From positions 1 to 58,431 of the forward strand of contig JBLHWU010000004.1 in the NCBI GenBank assembly GCA_047629355.1: a stretch of 58,431 nt of DNA, given 5' to 3'. Position 1 is the stretch's first letter. Each line of letters opens with the position of its first letter. A program made the translations under genes and the position numbers. This DNA comes from CAYUNA01 sp047629355. GTDB lineage: Bacteria; Bacteroidota; Bacteroidia; Chitinophagales; Saprospiraceae. The notes beneath the pieces are model-generated. The model worked only from the letters and a program-made list of their open reading frames with translations, did not search any database and was not told where the DNA came from. Shown in pieces: positions 44,651 to 54,010 of this stretch.

Positions 44651-44690
44651 ATTTCTAATTTGAAATGAGGGCTTTTTTGCTTTTCAAATA
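44651..44690 (+). terminator. Terminator after acyl-CoA dehydrogenase
   Basis: AAGCC-TCATTTC pairs with GAAATGA-GGCTT, then TTTTTTGC. The pairing is near 44642-44681 with its T-run next to the promoter of the following gene. Confidence 0.7.
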
Positions 44691-44696
44691 AAACCT

Positions 44697-44704
44697 TATT
44701 TTTG
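44697..44704 (+). promoter_or_regulatory. -7 element TATTTTTG of the thioredoxin-like gene
   Basis: TATTTTTG matches TAnnTTTG and ends 13 bases before the ATG. A TTTTTTG at the preceding terminator T-run, 17 bases upstream, could serve as the -33 element. Confidence 0.4.
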
Positions 44705-44717
44705 CTAAAAAGAAATC

Positions 44718-45275
44718 ATGATTCTACAACGATTTTTATTGCTTTTTAGCATGATATTGCTTCTTTCAGGTTTCTCTATTCCTGAAAAAGAAAATATTGC
44801 TGTTTACATTTTCCTCGGCGAAGAATGCGTCATTTCTCAACATTATACGTTGCAATTGAAAGAATTATATGCTCAGTTTGCCAACGAACACCTTACATTT
44901 AAAGGCTATTTTCCAAACCCTAATTCTACTCCCGAAAGCATTCAAAATTTCAAAGAAAAATATACGCTTCCTTTTGATTTAAAACTCGACAAGGCGCAAT
45001 TACAAATGATGAAATTCGGTGTTACAGTTACGCCCGAAGTTGTCATTGTCAAGCCTGCTACCCAAGAAATTTTATATCAGGGAAGGATTGACAATACGTA
45101 TTTTAAAGTTGGAAAACGGCGCAGAGTTACGACAACTTTTGAATTAAAAAATGCGCTGGAAAGTATTCAAAGAAGGGAGAGGATTGCCGTTCAAAAAACG
45201 GAAATTATCGGCTGCTTTATTACGCCACTCGACCCTAATTTCAAAGGAATTCCGATGTGTCAACCTGGTGGGTGA
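44718..45275 (+). CDS. Secreted thioredoxin-like protein
   Basis: 185 residues. The signal peptide is MILQRFLLLFSMILLLSGFS. The thioredoxin-fold core holds a single active-site Cys37 in FLGEECVISQHYT, the position where relatives have ECP(I/L)S/CQ. The cis-Pro-containing loop is GVTVTPEVVIVKP. A second cysteine near residue 164 (IIGCFITP) could complete a disulfide, as in a group of bacterial periplasmic redoxin-like proteins. The block GRIDNTYFKVGKRRRVTTTFEL is characteristic of that group. The role is probably periplasmic redox or metal handling; this is inference. Confidence 0.8.
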   Translation: MILQRFLLLFSMILLLSGFSIPEKENIAVYIFLGEECVISQHYTLQLKELYAQFANEHLTFKGYFPNPNSTPESIQNFKEKYTLPFDLKLDKAQLQMMKFGVTVTPEVVIVKPATQEILYQGRIDNTYFKVGKRRRVTTTFELKNALESIQRRERIAVQKTEIIGCFITPLDPNFKGIPMCQPGG

Positions 45276-45291
45276 ACCGATTGCGGGTTGC

Positions 45292-45350
45292 TTGTGCAAC
45301 GTGTTCTTAAGTAGGCTTTGTATTTCACTATCTGAGAACACGCAGCACAA
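45292..45350 (+). terminator. Imperfect hairpin after the thioredoxin-like gene
   Basis: TTGTGCAACGTGTTCT pairs with AGAACACGCAGCACAA (two mismatches). It begins with GCGGGTTGC-TTGT-GCAACG, like positions 5-23 of the window. It probably ends the transcript. Confidence 0.5.
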
Positions 45351-45386
45351 ACAATCTGCAGCTCGTAACTGGCAACAAGTAACACG

Positions 45387-46248
45387 TCAATAAAAATTTA
45401 CCTGCAATTTCACCCCAATTAATCGTGGCGGATTAATAGCCACTTGATTCGCAAAGATATACGATCAATCGTGCTGAACGTAAGTTGCATTCGTGAAGTT
45501 TTTGCCCCATAGCGCGATACCGAAGCGTTCATTTTTGGTAGAGATACCGATGCGCGCATTGATATAAATCAATATTTTATCAGTTGTTTTGAAGTCTACT
45601 CCGATGTTTCTCGTAAGAGTATTATTGGTCAAGCTACTTTCCAATGACGCTTCTGCATTGCCCGCAAGTGCTGCAACAAAAAGTGACATCGGTTGAATAT
45701 CTCCATCAAGACAGTCACAACCTTGATAATATTCAATATTTTTTTCTTCGCGCGAATATCGCATGCCTACATTCAAACGAATGCGCTCAGAAAACTCATA
45801 AGACCCACTTAAATATGCGGCATAACTTTTTGAATCAATGAAACTATAATTATACGCCGTTTCCTCGTAATCTTCAGGAAGTGATACCGTCATATCGAAA
45901 CCTTCCTGAATTTTATCTTCCCAAATCGGTACCATGTCTTCACGCATTCGTAAAGTATCAGAATTAGTTAACTGTTCATTCATCAAGAAAATACCACCGA
46001 CATAAAAAAATCGGTTCTCACGAGGTGTTGCTATGGGCAATCCTTGAGTAAAAGCAGTCAGTTCAGTATTTCTTCCCAAACGTACCAACGTTCGCAAATG
46101 ATGCATCGAAATCTCTTAAAAACGAAGATTCGCTACCATTATAAGAAGTGATAGAAGTCACTTGATGCACCTCATCTAATTGAACATTTACCTTGGCAAC
46201 ACTCCCATAATTTTGTCGATTGTAAAAGATGTCTTCATTTTGAAACAC
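45387..46248 (-). pseudogene. TonB-dependent receptor pseudogene
   Basis: Reading the minus strand: NEDIFYNRQNYGSVAKVNVQLDEVHQVTSITSYN (from 46248) is a beta-barrel segment of a TonB-dependent receptor. A frameshift near 46085 leads to LRTLVRLGRNTELTAFTQG...FSERIRLNVGMRYSREEK. An internal deletion follows (KILIYINA joins RIGISTKNERFGIALWGKN), then another frame change near 45463, and the C-terminal strand NPPRLIGVKLQVNFY stops at 45387. The plug and N-terminus are missing; at that side lies a transposase remnant. The family is clear, and the gene is dead. Confidence 0.8.
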
Positions 46249-46712
46249 CTCATTTTTTCTACCGTAACTCTTTGGTCAATCATAGGAGCATCCTCCGCAT
46301 ACGTTTTTATGGCTGTAAACAACTCTTTTTGGTTGTTTTTTAAACCAATTAGGAATACTCCTTCCGCTTGACTTATTGGTTCTGTTGTTGCCGGACTTAA
46401 ATGTAAAGCACCTGTTGTTAGCTTCTGATTATTGCTCCAGTTTGTTCTACAAGCTCTTGTAAACAAGGTTTCTCGCTTTCTTTTTTTCTATTATAAAATG
46501 CTTCTCCCAACACATTTCTATCTTTATGTCTTACCAGTTGAACTATCGCCTCTCCCCTTTTATCTTCTTTTTCTATGCTCCCTCTTAATTCCTTGCCGTC
46601 TTCTGCAAACCATTCTTTTTCTGTTTCATTTAAGACGACTCCAAAGTTATCAAATAATAGTTTTTCAAACGATTTAAGTAACGGTAAAATAATAAGTCGT
46701 TTCTTTGGACTC
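46244..46712 (-). pseudogene. ISAs1/IS4-like transposase remnant
   Basis: The minus strand reads LLKSFEKLLFDNFGV, then WFAEDGKELRGSIEKEDKRGEAIVQLV, then (after a frame change near 46425) NNQKLTTGALHLSPATTEPI and GVFLIGLKNNQKEL. These match the order of ISAs1-type transposases (AIDGKELRG, LDALH, LKGNQ). The Asp of the DALH motif is Gly here. Both ends of the element are gone. It adjoins the N-terminal break of the TonB-receptor pseudogene, so it may have been the original disruptor. Confidence 0.7.
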
Positions 46713-46887
46713 TAAGTGAGTCGTCATATTGTTTTAATTTAAGTTCGCAAAATTCAAATTTACAACTTTTGACGCTTACTTTTTCCTCTCTTATCTTTTT
46801 ACTATATTTTAAAGCAGCATAAAAAACTGATAATCAAAATATTACGAACTTAACAATATGTTTGTAAGAAAACCCTTCAGATGCTTA

Positions 46888-47046
46888 GTAAAACCGATTT
46901 AATAAGTTGGACCATAATGCGCCGTAATTTTTTCTTCTAAAGAATTCAAAAAATCGTTGCATAGCCTTCGTTACGGAACTATTTTTTGTGTTTTTTAGAA
47001 GGGAAAAGGACAAGCATAATGGCCCAAGTTATTGAATCGTTTTTAC
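46888..47046. mobile_element. MITE-like element, family B copy 2
   Basis: 159 bases with 33-base terminal inverted repeats, 28/33 matched (46888-46920 and 47014-47046), flanked by TTA on both sides (46885-46887, 47047-47049) as a likely target-site duplication. It is the inverse orientation of 43046-43395. There is no coding capacity. Confidence 0.8.
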
Positions 47047-47154
47047 TTACTAATAAATTGGAAGAATTGTCTGTTTTAAATAGCATGAAATTGACAGATA
47101 AAGTGACGAAGGGAATGTTGATTAAGACGTTGGGAGAGTAATATTTTCGATAAG

Positions 47155-47240
47155 TCAGAAGTCAAACCACTACACTGTCAGAAGTCAGGGTGTTTCAGTT
47201 TGATTTCTGATAATAAATATGATTTGACCGCTGACTTCTT
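47155..47240. repeat. Family D repeat upstream of crcB
   Basis: AGTCAGAAGTCAAACCACTA and CTGTCAGAAGTCAG are near-copies of 20195-20230. Further TGATTTCTGATAA and CCGCTGACTTCTT form a weak hairpin with them. It ends 12 bases before the crcB start. Confidence 0.55.
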
Positions 47241-47251
47241 CTTCATCAATT

Positions 47252-47614
47252 ATGCTAAATTATTTTCTCGTTTTTATTGGCGGCGGCTTAGGTAGTATGT
47301 GTCGCTATGGTATCGCACACTTATTGACAGACCATAAAATGACATTTCCTTTGGCAACCTTCATTGCCAATATTCTAAGTTGTCTGATTTTAGGATATTT
47401 AGTCGGTCTTAGTCTCAAAACAGAAGTTGGATATTATCACCGATTTTTACTGATGACTGGTTTTTGTGGTGGTTTTAGTACCTTTTCGACATTTTCGAGT
47501 GAGACTTTTCAATTGTTTCAACAAGGAGAAATTTTTCACGCCTTTTTAAATATAGCGATTAGTTTAATCGTCTGTTTAATTTGTATATTCTTAGGATTCA
47601 AAATAGCCGAATAA
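47252..47614 (+). CDS. crcB: Fluoride channel CrcB/Fluc
   Basis: A small dual-topology membrane protein that exports fluoride. It has 120 residues with four hydrophobic helices, the normal size. Motifs: GGGLGSMCRYGIAHLL (GGxxGAxxRY), the polar-track Asn in LATFIANILSC, and GFCGGFSTFSTFSSE (GxxGGxTTFSTF, with the usual TT changed to ST). It is the only intact gene in the surrounding 45.4-48.4 kb graveyard. The start is fixed by the family N-terminus. Confidence 0.92.
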   Translation: MLNYFLVFIGGGLGSMCRYGIAHLLTDHKMTFPLATFIANILSCLILGYLVGLSLKTEVGYYHRFLLMTGFCGGFSTFSTFSSETFQLFQQGEIFHAFLNIAISLIVCLICIFLGFKIAE

Positions 47615-47652
47615 GACTTAGAATAAGCCAGCATATTCCTAGCAATACAAGT

Positions 47653-47811
47653 AGCTGAAGAACGCGAAATAAATAAGTTTATATTCTTGGAAGAGCCCTT
47701 TTATGCTTAGTTTTTGCTTTAAAACTGCCATTTACATTGATACAATGAGCATTTTTAAAGCGAAAAATATCCCGTAAAGAATCTATAGTTATTTTTTTCG
47801 CGTTCTTCAAG
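47653..47811. mobile_element. MITE-like element, family A copy 2
   Basis: About 159 bases homologous to 17361-17533. The ends are good inverted repeats: TGAAGAACGCGAAATAAATA at the left, and TTTTTTCGCGTTCTTCAA at the right. No coding capacity. Confidence 0.75.
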
Positions 47812-47859
47812 TTAATAACTCATAGAAAGCCCCCTCTCTTTATTTTTAAAGTTCGGTAG

Positions 47860-48340
47860 TAAAAACTACGTCCTTTAGGACGAGTTCTTTCAGTTGACTA
47901 ATGTTTTGCTATTTTCGCGAGATGGGAAATAACAGAACGGGCAGTCAATGCACTTGATATTCGAATACTAAAAGGAGTCGTAAGCACAATCCACTTACAC
48001 TTGAGTTACCCTCCGAAATTATCGGTGAGCGAAATTGTAAGACGTTTAAAAGGTCGCAGTGCACGAAAATTACTTCAAGAGTATCCTCATTTGAAAAAAC
48101 GCTATTGGAGCGGACATTTTTGGGGAATTGGTTATGGAAGTTGGAGTGTTGGGAATATAACGGATGAAATGCTTAGTGCATATCTTGACCATCACAAAGA
48201 CCAACCAAATGGTGATGAGAATTTCATTCTTGAGTAATTTCAATGAACTTGCAGTTTACTTCTTTAGTCGGCTTAAGCCGAAACCTGTGCGACTTTTAGT
48301 CGCTATTATTTAAACCTATGGACTTTTAGTCCATAGTATT
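47860..48340 (+). mobile_element. Decayed IS200/IS605-family element
   Basis: The left-end hairpin CGTCCTTTAGGACG with GTTCTTTCAGTT (47869-47894) and right-end hairpins GGCTTAAGCC, GACTTTTAGTC and CTATGGACTTTTAGTCCATAG (48268-48335) frame a transposase remnant. These subterminal hairpins are typical of single-strand transposing IS200/IS605 elements. The body is shorter than an intact element. Confidence 0.7.
47913..48237 (+). pseudogene. IS200-type (Y1, HUH) transposase remnant
   Basis: The frame reads RWEITERAVNALDIRILKGVV, STIHLHLSYPPKLS (the HUH motif as H-L-H), then IVRRLKGRSARKLLQEYPHLKKRYWSGHFWGIGYGSWSVGNITDEML and a short tail, matching TnpA of IS200. The N-terminal ~35 residues are absent and there is no ATG at the expected place; an internal ATG does not occur before the core. 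The catalytic-Tyr region (SVGNITDEMLSAYLDHH) is present, but the protein is truncated and presumably inactive. Confidence 0.8.
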
Positions 48341-48422
48341 TAGTTCTGCTTTTGTGTAAACCAATCCATCTTCCGCATCCTACCGCTATTAAAGCTATTA
48401 CAAAATTAAAACAATTAAAATT

Positions 48423-51400
48423 ATGGTTATTTCTCTACTCATTGCACTGGCAATGCAATTTTTTAATGCGCCTATTGTCCAAACATCGGAAGTCTGTTTT
48501 TTGAATAAAAATCTGTTAATTTCAGAAAACAACGACACTATAATCCATCCTTTTTAGCGAAATTATCAACCGCCAACCGATTCCATCCCTGAGTCTTTGA
48601 GCAATCAATTGTATTCTCTCGACCAATTTCACCGCGAAAAAATCTATTTGCACCTTGACCGCACTTTTTTCAAGCCCGGCGAAGCGATTTGGTTTAAGGC
48701 CTACGTGCGCGATGCCAACACCTTATTGCCAAGTCAAAAAAGTAATATTTTATACGTCGAATTCATCGCGCCTAATGGCAATACGGATAAAAAAATTAGG
48801 CTTTTTGTTACTGACGGCGTGGCGGCTGGAGACATTCAGTTGCATCCCGATGCTTTAGGTGGTCGCTATAAAACCAAAGCATATATCAACTGGCAGCGTA
48901 ATTTTGGAGAGCATTTTGAGCGTGATATTACAGTGCAAGCCAGTATCTTACCCAATTTGCGAATGCAGCTTGACTTTCAACGAAAAGCCTATGGCGCGAG
49001 TGATGAGGTCATTGCTAATTTGGAATTGAAATCGTTAGAAAATAAACCTTTGAAAAAGCATCCATTCGATTATACGGTAAGTTTGGATGGACAACAAATT
49101 TTCAAGAAAAAAGGCGAAACGAATACTAAAGGTAAAGCCGAAGTCACTTTCTCTTTGCCCAAAAATCTCACCACCAATGACGGACTACTCAACATCCTGA
49201 TTAGTTGGAATGGACAGACCGAATCTATCGCGCGCGCTATCCCGATTGTCCTGAACAAAATTGATTTGCAATTCATGCCAGAAGGAGGCAATATGATTGT
49301 TGGTTTGCCAAATCGAATCGCGTTCAAAGCCTTAAATGAATTTGGTAAACCTGCCGATGTTGTAGGGCAAATTCTTGATAACAATGGACAATTCGTCGTC
49401 AATTTTAAAAGCTATCACCAAGGTATGGGCGCGCTTGATTTTGAAGCCAAAGAAGGTGTAACCTATGTCGCAAAAATTACCAAACCAACGGGTATTCCAA
49501 CCACTTATGATTTACCCAAAGTATTTTCAGAAGGCGTTAATTTGAAAGTAGAAAGCATTAACAAAGAATTTTTGACCGTAAAATTTAATTCAAAAGGCAT
49601 CGAAAATGCGGACTTGGTCTTGCACAATGCGGGCGAAGTTTTTTTTATGCTCGAAAAACTTTTTCTGAAAAGAATCAATTCTCCAGCCTTTGGAAAATTC
49701 CCATTAAAAATGTGCGAGCAGGCATTACTCAATTGACTGTTTTTGATAAAAATGGTGTGCCAAAAGCCGAACGATTGGTCTTTTTACATCCGCATAAAAA
49801 ATTGCACGTTGAACTAAAAACAGCTAAGCAAAACTACCTGCCGCGTGAGAAAGTAACGATGGATGTTTCCGTAAAAGACGAGGAAGGAAACCTCGCTGCT
49901 GGTCAATTTTCACTCGCCGTTGCAGACGACCAATTGCTCACTTTTGCCGATGACAAACAAGGCAATATTTTAGGGGTAATGTGGTTGGAAGCGGAATTGA
50001 AAGGCGAAGTCATAGCGCCTAATTTTTATTTTGAAAACAAAGAAAAACATCCCAAAAAAGACCAATTATTAGCCTTGGATTATTTGATGATGACGCAAGG
50101 TTGGCGGCGATTTGATTGGTCAAAAAAAGTCCAGACGATGGCGGATTTTGAGTATAAAAATGAGCGTCGAATAATAGGTGGAATTATCAAAGGTTATCAA
50201 GAAGAACCGCTTGCTGGAGTAACGATGAGTTTGCAGCATAATAAGGGTACAATCGTAACGGATTCTACGGGACGGTTCGTTTTTAAAAATCCTATTTTAG
50301 TAAGAGGACAAACGTTTTTGAAAATTAATAAAGGAAATTTAGAAAAAAAACAATGGATTCATGAATGGAAGGAAGACTACGTTTTTCGATTATTTGAACA
50401 TCACAATTTTGAATTATTTTATGAGGCAAATGCGGACAAATCAACAAAATTATCAGGTAAAGTAATGGAAGCGGATACTGGTGAACCTGTTATTTTGGTT
50501 CGGTTGCTTTGTATAAAGATGGTAAATTATTCGCAGGTACAGAAACTGATTTTGATGGTGCTTTTCACTTTCTTAAGGTTGTTCCAGGAATATATGACTT
50601 CGAAGTTTCCTACGTTGGTTTTCCTACCAAACGGATAACAAATGTGCTGGTCATTCCAGAAAAGGATAATTATTTGAATGTGCAAATGACTATGGCAATT
50701 GATTTAAATGAAGTCATTGTTGTTGGTTATCAAGTTCCATTAACAGAACAGGATAATACCGTGCAGGGTACGACTTTAACTTTGGCGGAAATAAAACGTC
50801 ATCCTTCTAGAGTGAATTCATGGTCTAGGAATCCTAAAGCTGCGGTGATTACTTCCAAGAAGATAAAAGGTCGTTCCGTTCGAGGCGTTAAGGCTTTAGG
50901 AGCATCGACAACTGGCATATCATCCGTTAAAGAGGGAGAATCATTATCTATTCGTAGTTCGCGCTCGAATGCGACCAATTATCACTTGGATGGAATTCGA
51001 ATTTCTGGGCGAGAAATCCCTCAGCAGCAATGGGAAAAACAAGTACGATTGGCTGGTGGAACACCCGCTGCATTTGCGAATCAAGCGGCAATGCAGGAAG
51101 CACTCGCGAAAGATAAAAGGCTGGCAACCAAGTTAGATAAAGTAAATTATCGCTCGGGGCAATCCGTTCTTTTAAAAGGTAAACACAGTATTCAAAATAA
51201 AAATCTACTTTATATTTTGGATGGTAAAATTGTCAATAAGAAGGATATGGATAAGTTAAAATTTAATAAAATTAAGAACACCCAAGTATTGACTAAAGAA
51301 ATTGCCATTCCGATTTATGGTCAAAAAGCGAAGTACGGCGTGCTGTTTGTCAATACAAAAAAAAGATCGGAAACATCGCAGCGATTGGCAGGCGAACGGC

Positions 51401-53800
51401 AGTTGAAATTGGTTTTAAATAAATTGAAAACGGAAGGGGAAGAGTTGTTCTTAGAATACCGTCAACAAGAACAGTTGTTGGGGGCAAAATTGCAAATAGG
51501 CGACGTTGATTTAGTCGATTTAAGCAAAAAAAATCAGACCTTGACAAGCCAGCGCAATCAGCATCAAAAGGTCATGCAGCAGCTTGGATTATTAGATAAT
51601 ATTTTGGGAACAAAGTCAGATAAGCAGGCGAAAAGCAAGCATTCTACCCTTTTTAATCAATACCAATATGCGCTTAACTTTAAAAATGGAACATACAATC
51701 CTCGCCAGTTTTACACCCCAAAATATACGGCTAAAACTCCACCAAAAGTGCGCGAAGATTTCCGAAAAACGATTTATTGGAATTCAAATATCGTAGCGGA
51801 TGAAAATGGAAAAGCGACCGTTGAATTTTACAATTCTGATGCCTCGACGACTTTCAAAGCAATTGCAGAAGGCATTGGTTTGAAAGGTAGGATTGGGCGT
51901 GGTGAAATGACTTATTTTATACAACAGCAATTGGCCATGTTGGCAAAAATTCCAAGTAATTTAATCACGGGCGATGTGGTTGAAATCCCAGTGACCATTT
52001 CTAATAATTCTAATGAAAAAATGGTGGGAACATTGACGAGTAATATTCCGTCAGGTTTGCATTTATTAGATATTCCTGCTAAAAATTTGAAGTTTTTACC
52101 GAAAGAAAGCAAAACCATTTTATTAAAATACCAGATTTTGGATGAACCTGAAAAGCTGATTTGTCCATTATTTTTAATAGTCAAAATGGACGGTCGGATG
52201 AAATAAAGCAGCTGATTAAAATATCACCGCGCGGCTTTCCTGTGAATGAAGTATTTGCGGGAATTCGATGAAGGCAACCTTTAATTTAGCCGTCTTAAAT
52301 CCTATTATAGGTTCGATGGAAATGACTTGTACTGTTTATCCGTCAATTATAGAAGAGGTGGTCAGTGGACTCGACCGAATGCTCCGCCAACCAACGGGGT
52401 GTTTTGAGCAAACATCAAGTAAAAATTATCCAAATTTATTGGTATTAAATTACTTAAAAGCAAGCAATTCTGACCAAAAAGAATTGATGGAAAAAGCCAC
52501 TAATTATTTGGATGCAGGCTATAAACGATTGCTTGGTTTTGAAGTGAAAGGCGGCGGATTTGATTGGTACGGAAAGCCACCTGCGCACGAAGGATTGACT
52601 GCTTACGGACTGATGCAATTTGTAGATAGGGCAAAAATATATCAAGTTGAACCCGATTTGATTGACCGCACGGCAAAGTGGTTGCTCGGTCAGCGCGACG
52701 GAAAAGGAGGTTGGTTGAATTCCAAAAGAGCCTTACATCGCTGGCAGGGAATGAATGCAATTGCGAACGCTTATATTGTGTGGGCGATGACCGAAGCGGG
52801 ATATGCTCCTAAAATTTCGGCTGAGATTAAAAAATCTATGGAAGAAGCAATTACTTCTAAAGACCCTTATTTACTGGGCTTGATGGCAAATGTGGCAAGT
52901 ATAGCTAAAATTGATAAGCCCGAATTGTTAGAAAAATTATTGGCTGCTCAAAATTCGGATGGTAGCTGGACGGGTAAAACTACGAGCATGACGAAGTCGC
53001 AGGGTGTGAGTTTAACGATTGAAACAACAGCCCTATCGGTGTTGGCCTTGATGAAAAATGAGCAGGATGGAATCGCCTTGCAAAAAGCAATTTCTTTCAT
53101 CGGCAATTCCAAAAATGGCTATGGATTTGGGTCAACGCAATCGACCGTTTTGGCAATGAAAGCATTGGTAGAATATGCTGCTTTTAGTAATAAATTTCAG
53201 GAAGCGGGCATGGTAGAACTTTTTATTAATGGAAAAAGAGCAGGAAAGAAAGAGTACTCAGCAAATGATAAAGGCGCAATTATTTTTAAAAATTTAGAAT
53301 ACTATTTAATCGAAAAATCAACAGTTAAAATTCAATTTTCTAAAACAAAAACGCCGTTGCCTTATGATTTGGAATTGACCTATACGACTAAGCAACCGCG
53401 AAATTCGGTGGCTTGTCTGGTGGATTTACAAACCAATTTGCAGAAGAAATTAGCTAAAATGGGCGAGAATATTCGCTTAACGACGATTTTGACCAACAAG
53501 GACAGCGAACCGATTCCAAATACAATCGGACTTGTTGGCATTCCTGCAGGATTGAGTGTGCAGCCGTGGCAACTCAAAGAAATGCAGGAAAAGAAGGTAT
53601 TTGATTATTACGAAATAATGCCTGATGGCTATATCGCATTTCATTATCGAAGTATGGAGGCGAATGAAATGCGAGAGATTCACTTGGATTTGAAGGCGGA
53701 TATTCCTGAGAATTTTGAAGCACCGGCGTCGAAGGCTTATCTCTATTATTGGAATGAGGCGGTGGTTTGGAATCAGGCGCAGCGGGTGAGGATTGAGTAA
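48423..53800 (+). pseudogene. Alpha-2-macroglobulin/TonB-plug fusion, broken
   Basis: One gene of about 1790 codons. In order: signal peptide MVISLLIALAMQFFNAPIV (48423); TAG at 48555-48557; MG2 region (KIYLHLDRTFFKPGEAIWFKAY); frame change at T8 (49637-49644); macroglobulin domains; frame change near 50494; carboxypeptidase-regulatory domain (KLFAGTETDFDGAFHFLKVV) and plug-like domain (IDLNEVIVVGYQVPL, LLYILDGKIV); A2M domain (YWNSNIVADENGKATVEFYNSD); frame changes near 52171 and 52262; thioester domain with GCFEQ (Cys codon at 52400), and a C-terminal bundle. All four frame changes are -1. The thioester motif survives. Bacterial A2Ms trap proteases in the periplasm. Confidence 0.8.
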
Positions 53801-53823
53801 AATTCAAAGTTATGGCGCAAGTT

Positions 53824-53911
53824 TTTTAACACATAGCTGCACATAATATTTCAGATAGATACATAGCTTTTAGAACGCTAAAATAAGCCATGTTGCTATG
53901 TGTTAAAAAGA
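53824..53911. repeat. Inverted repeat TTAACACATAGC after the macroglobulin gene
   Basis: TTTTTTAACACATAGC pairs with GCTATGTGTTAAAAAG over a 55-base loop that itself holds ACATAGC-type motifs. It may be a dispersed repeat or part of the 3' end. Confidence 0.55.
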
Positions 53912-53957
53912 AAAATTAGATTTTATTTCAAGTAAAGTAAAGGCTTTAAAAATTTCA

Positions 53958-53993
53958 CCCGTGCTATTTTTGACAGCACGGGTGAGGTTTTTT
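53958..53993. terminator. Bidirectional terminator
   Basis: CACCCGTGCT-(atttttgac)-AGCACGGGTG, then AGGTTTTTTT on the plus strand and an ATTTTTA run on the minus strand. It lies between convergent genes. Confidence 0.8.
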
Positions 53994-54010
53994 TGAGAAC
54001 CAAAAGCAGG

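Larger units (their letters stand above)
46716..47251. other. Intergenic region before crcB
   Basis: 536 bases without a gene. 46716-46887 is AT-rich and unrecognised, 46888-47046 is family B copy 2, and 47155-47240 is family D repeat sequence. No fluoride riboswitch was recognised ahead of crcB. Confidence 0.5.

Noticed and set aside
46432..46677. Hydrophobic plus-strand reading frame over the transposase remnant
   Set aside because: It is the reverse-strand shadow of the ISAs1-like sequence.
47047..47251. Fluoride riboswitch ahead of crcB
   Set aside because: The conserved fluoride aptamer sequence and pseudoknot pattern were not found; the region holds family D repeats.
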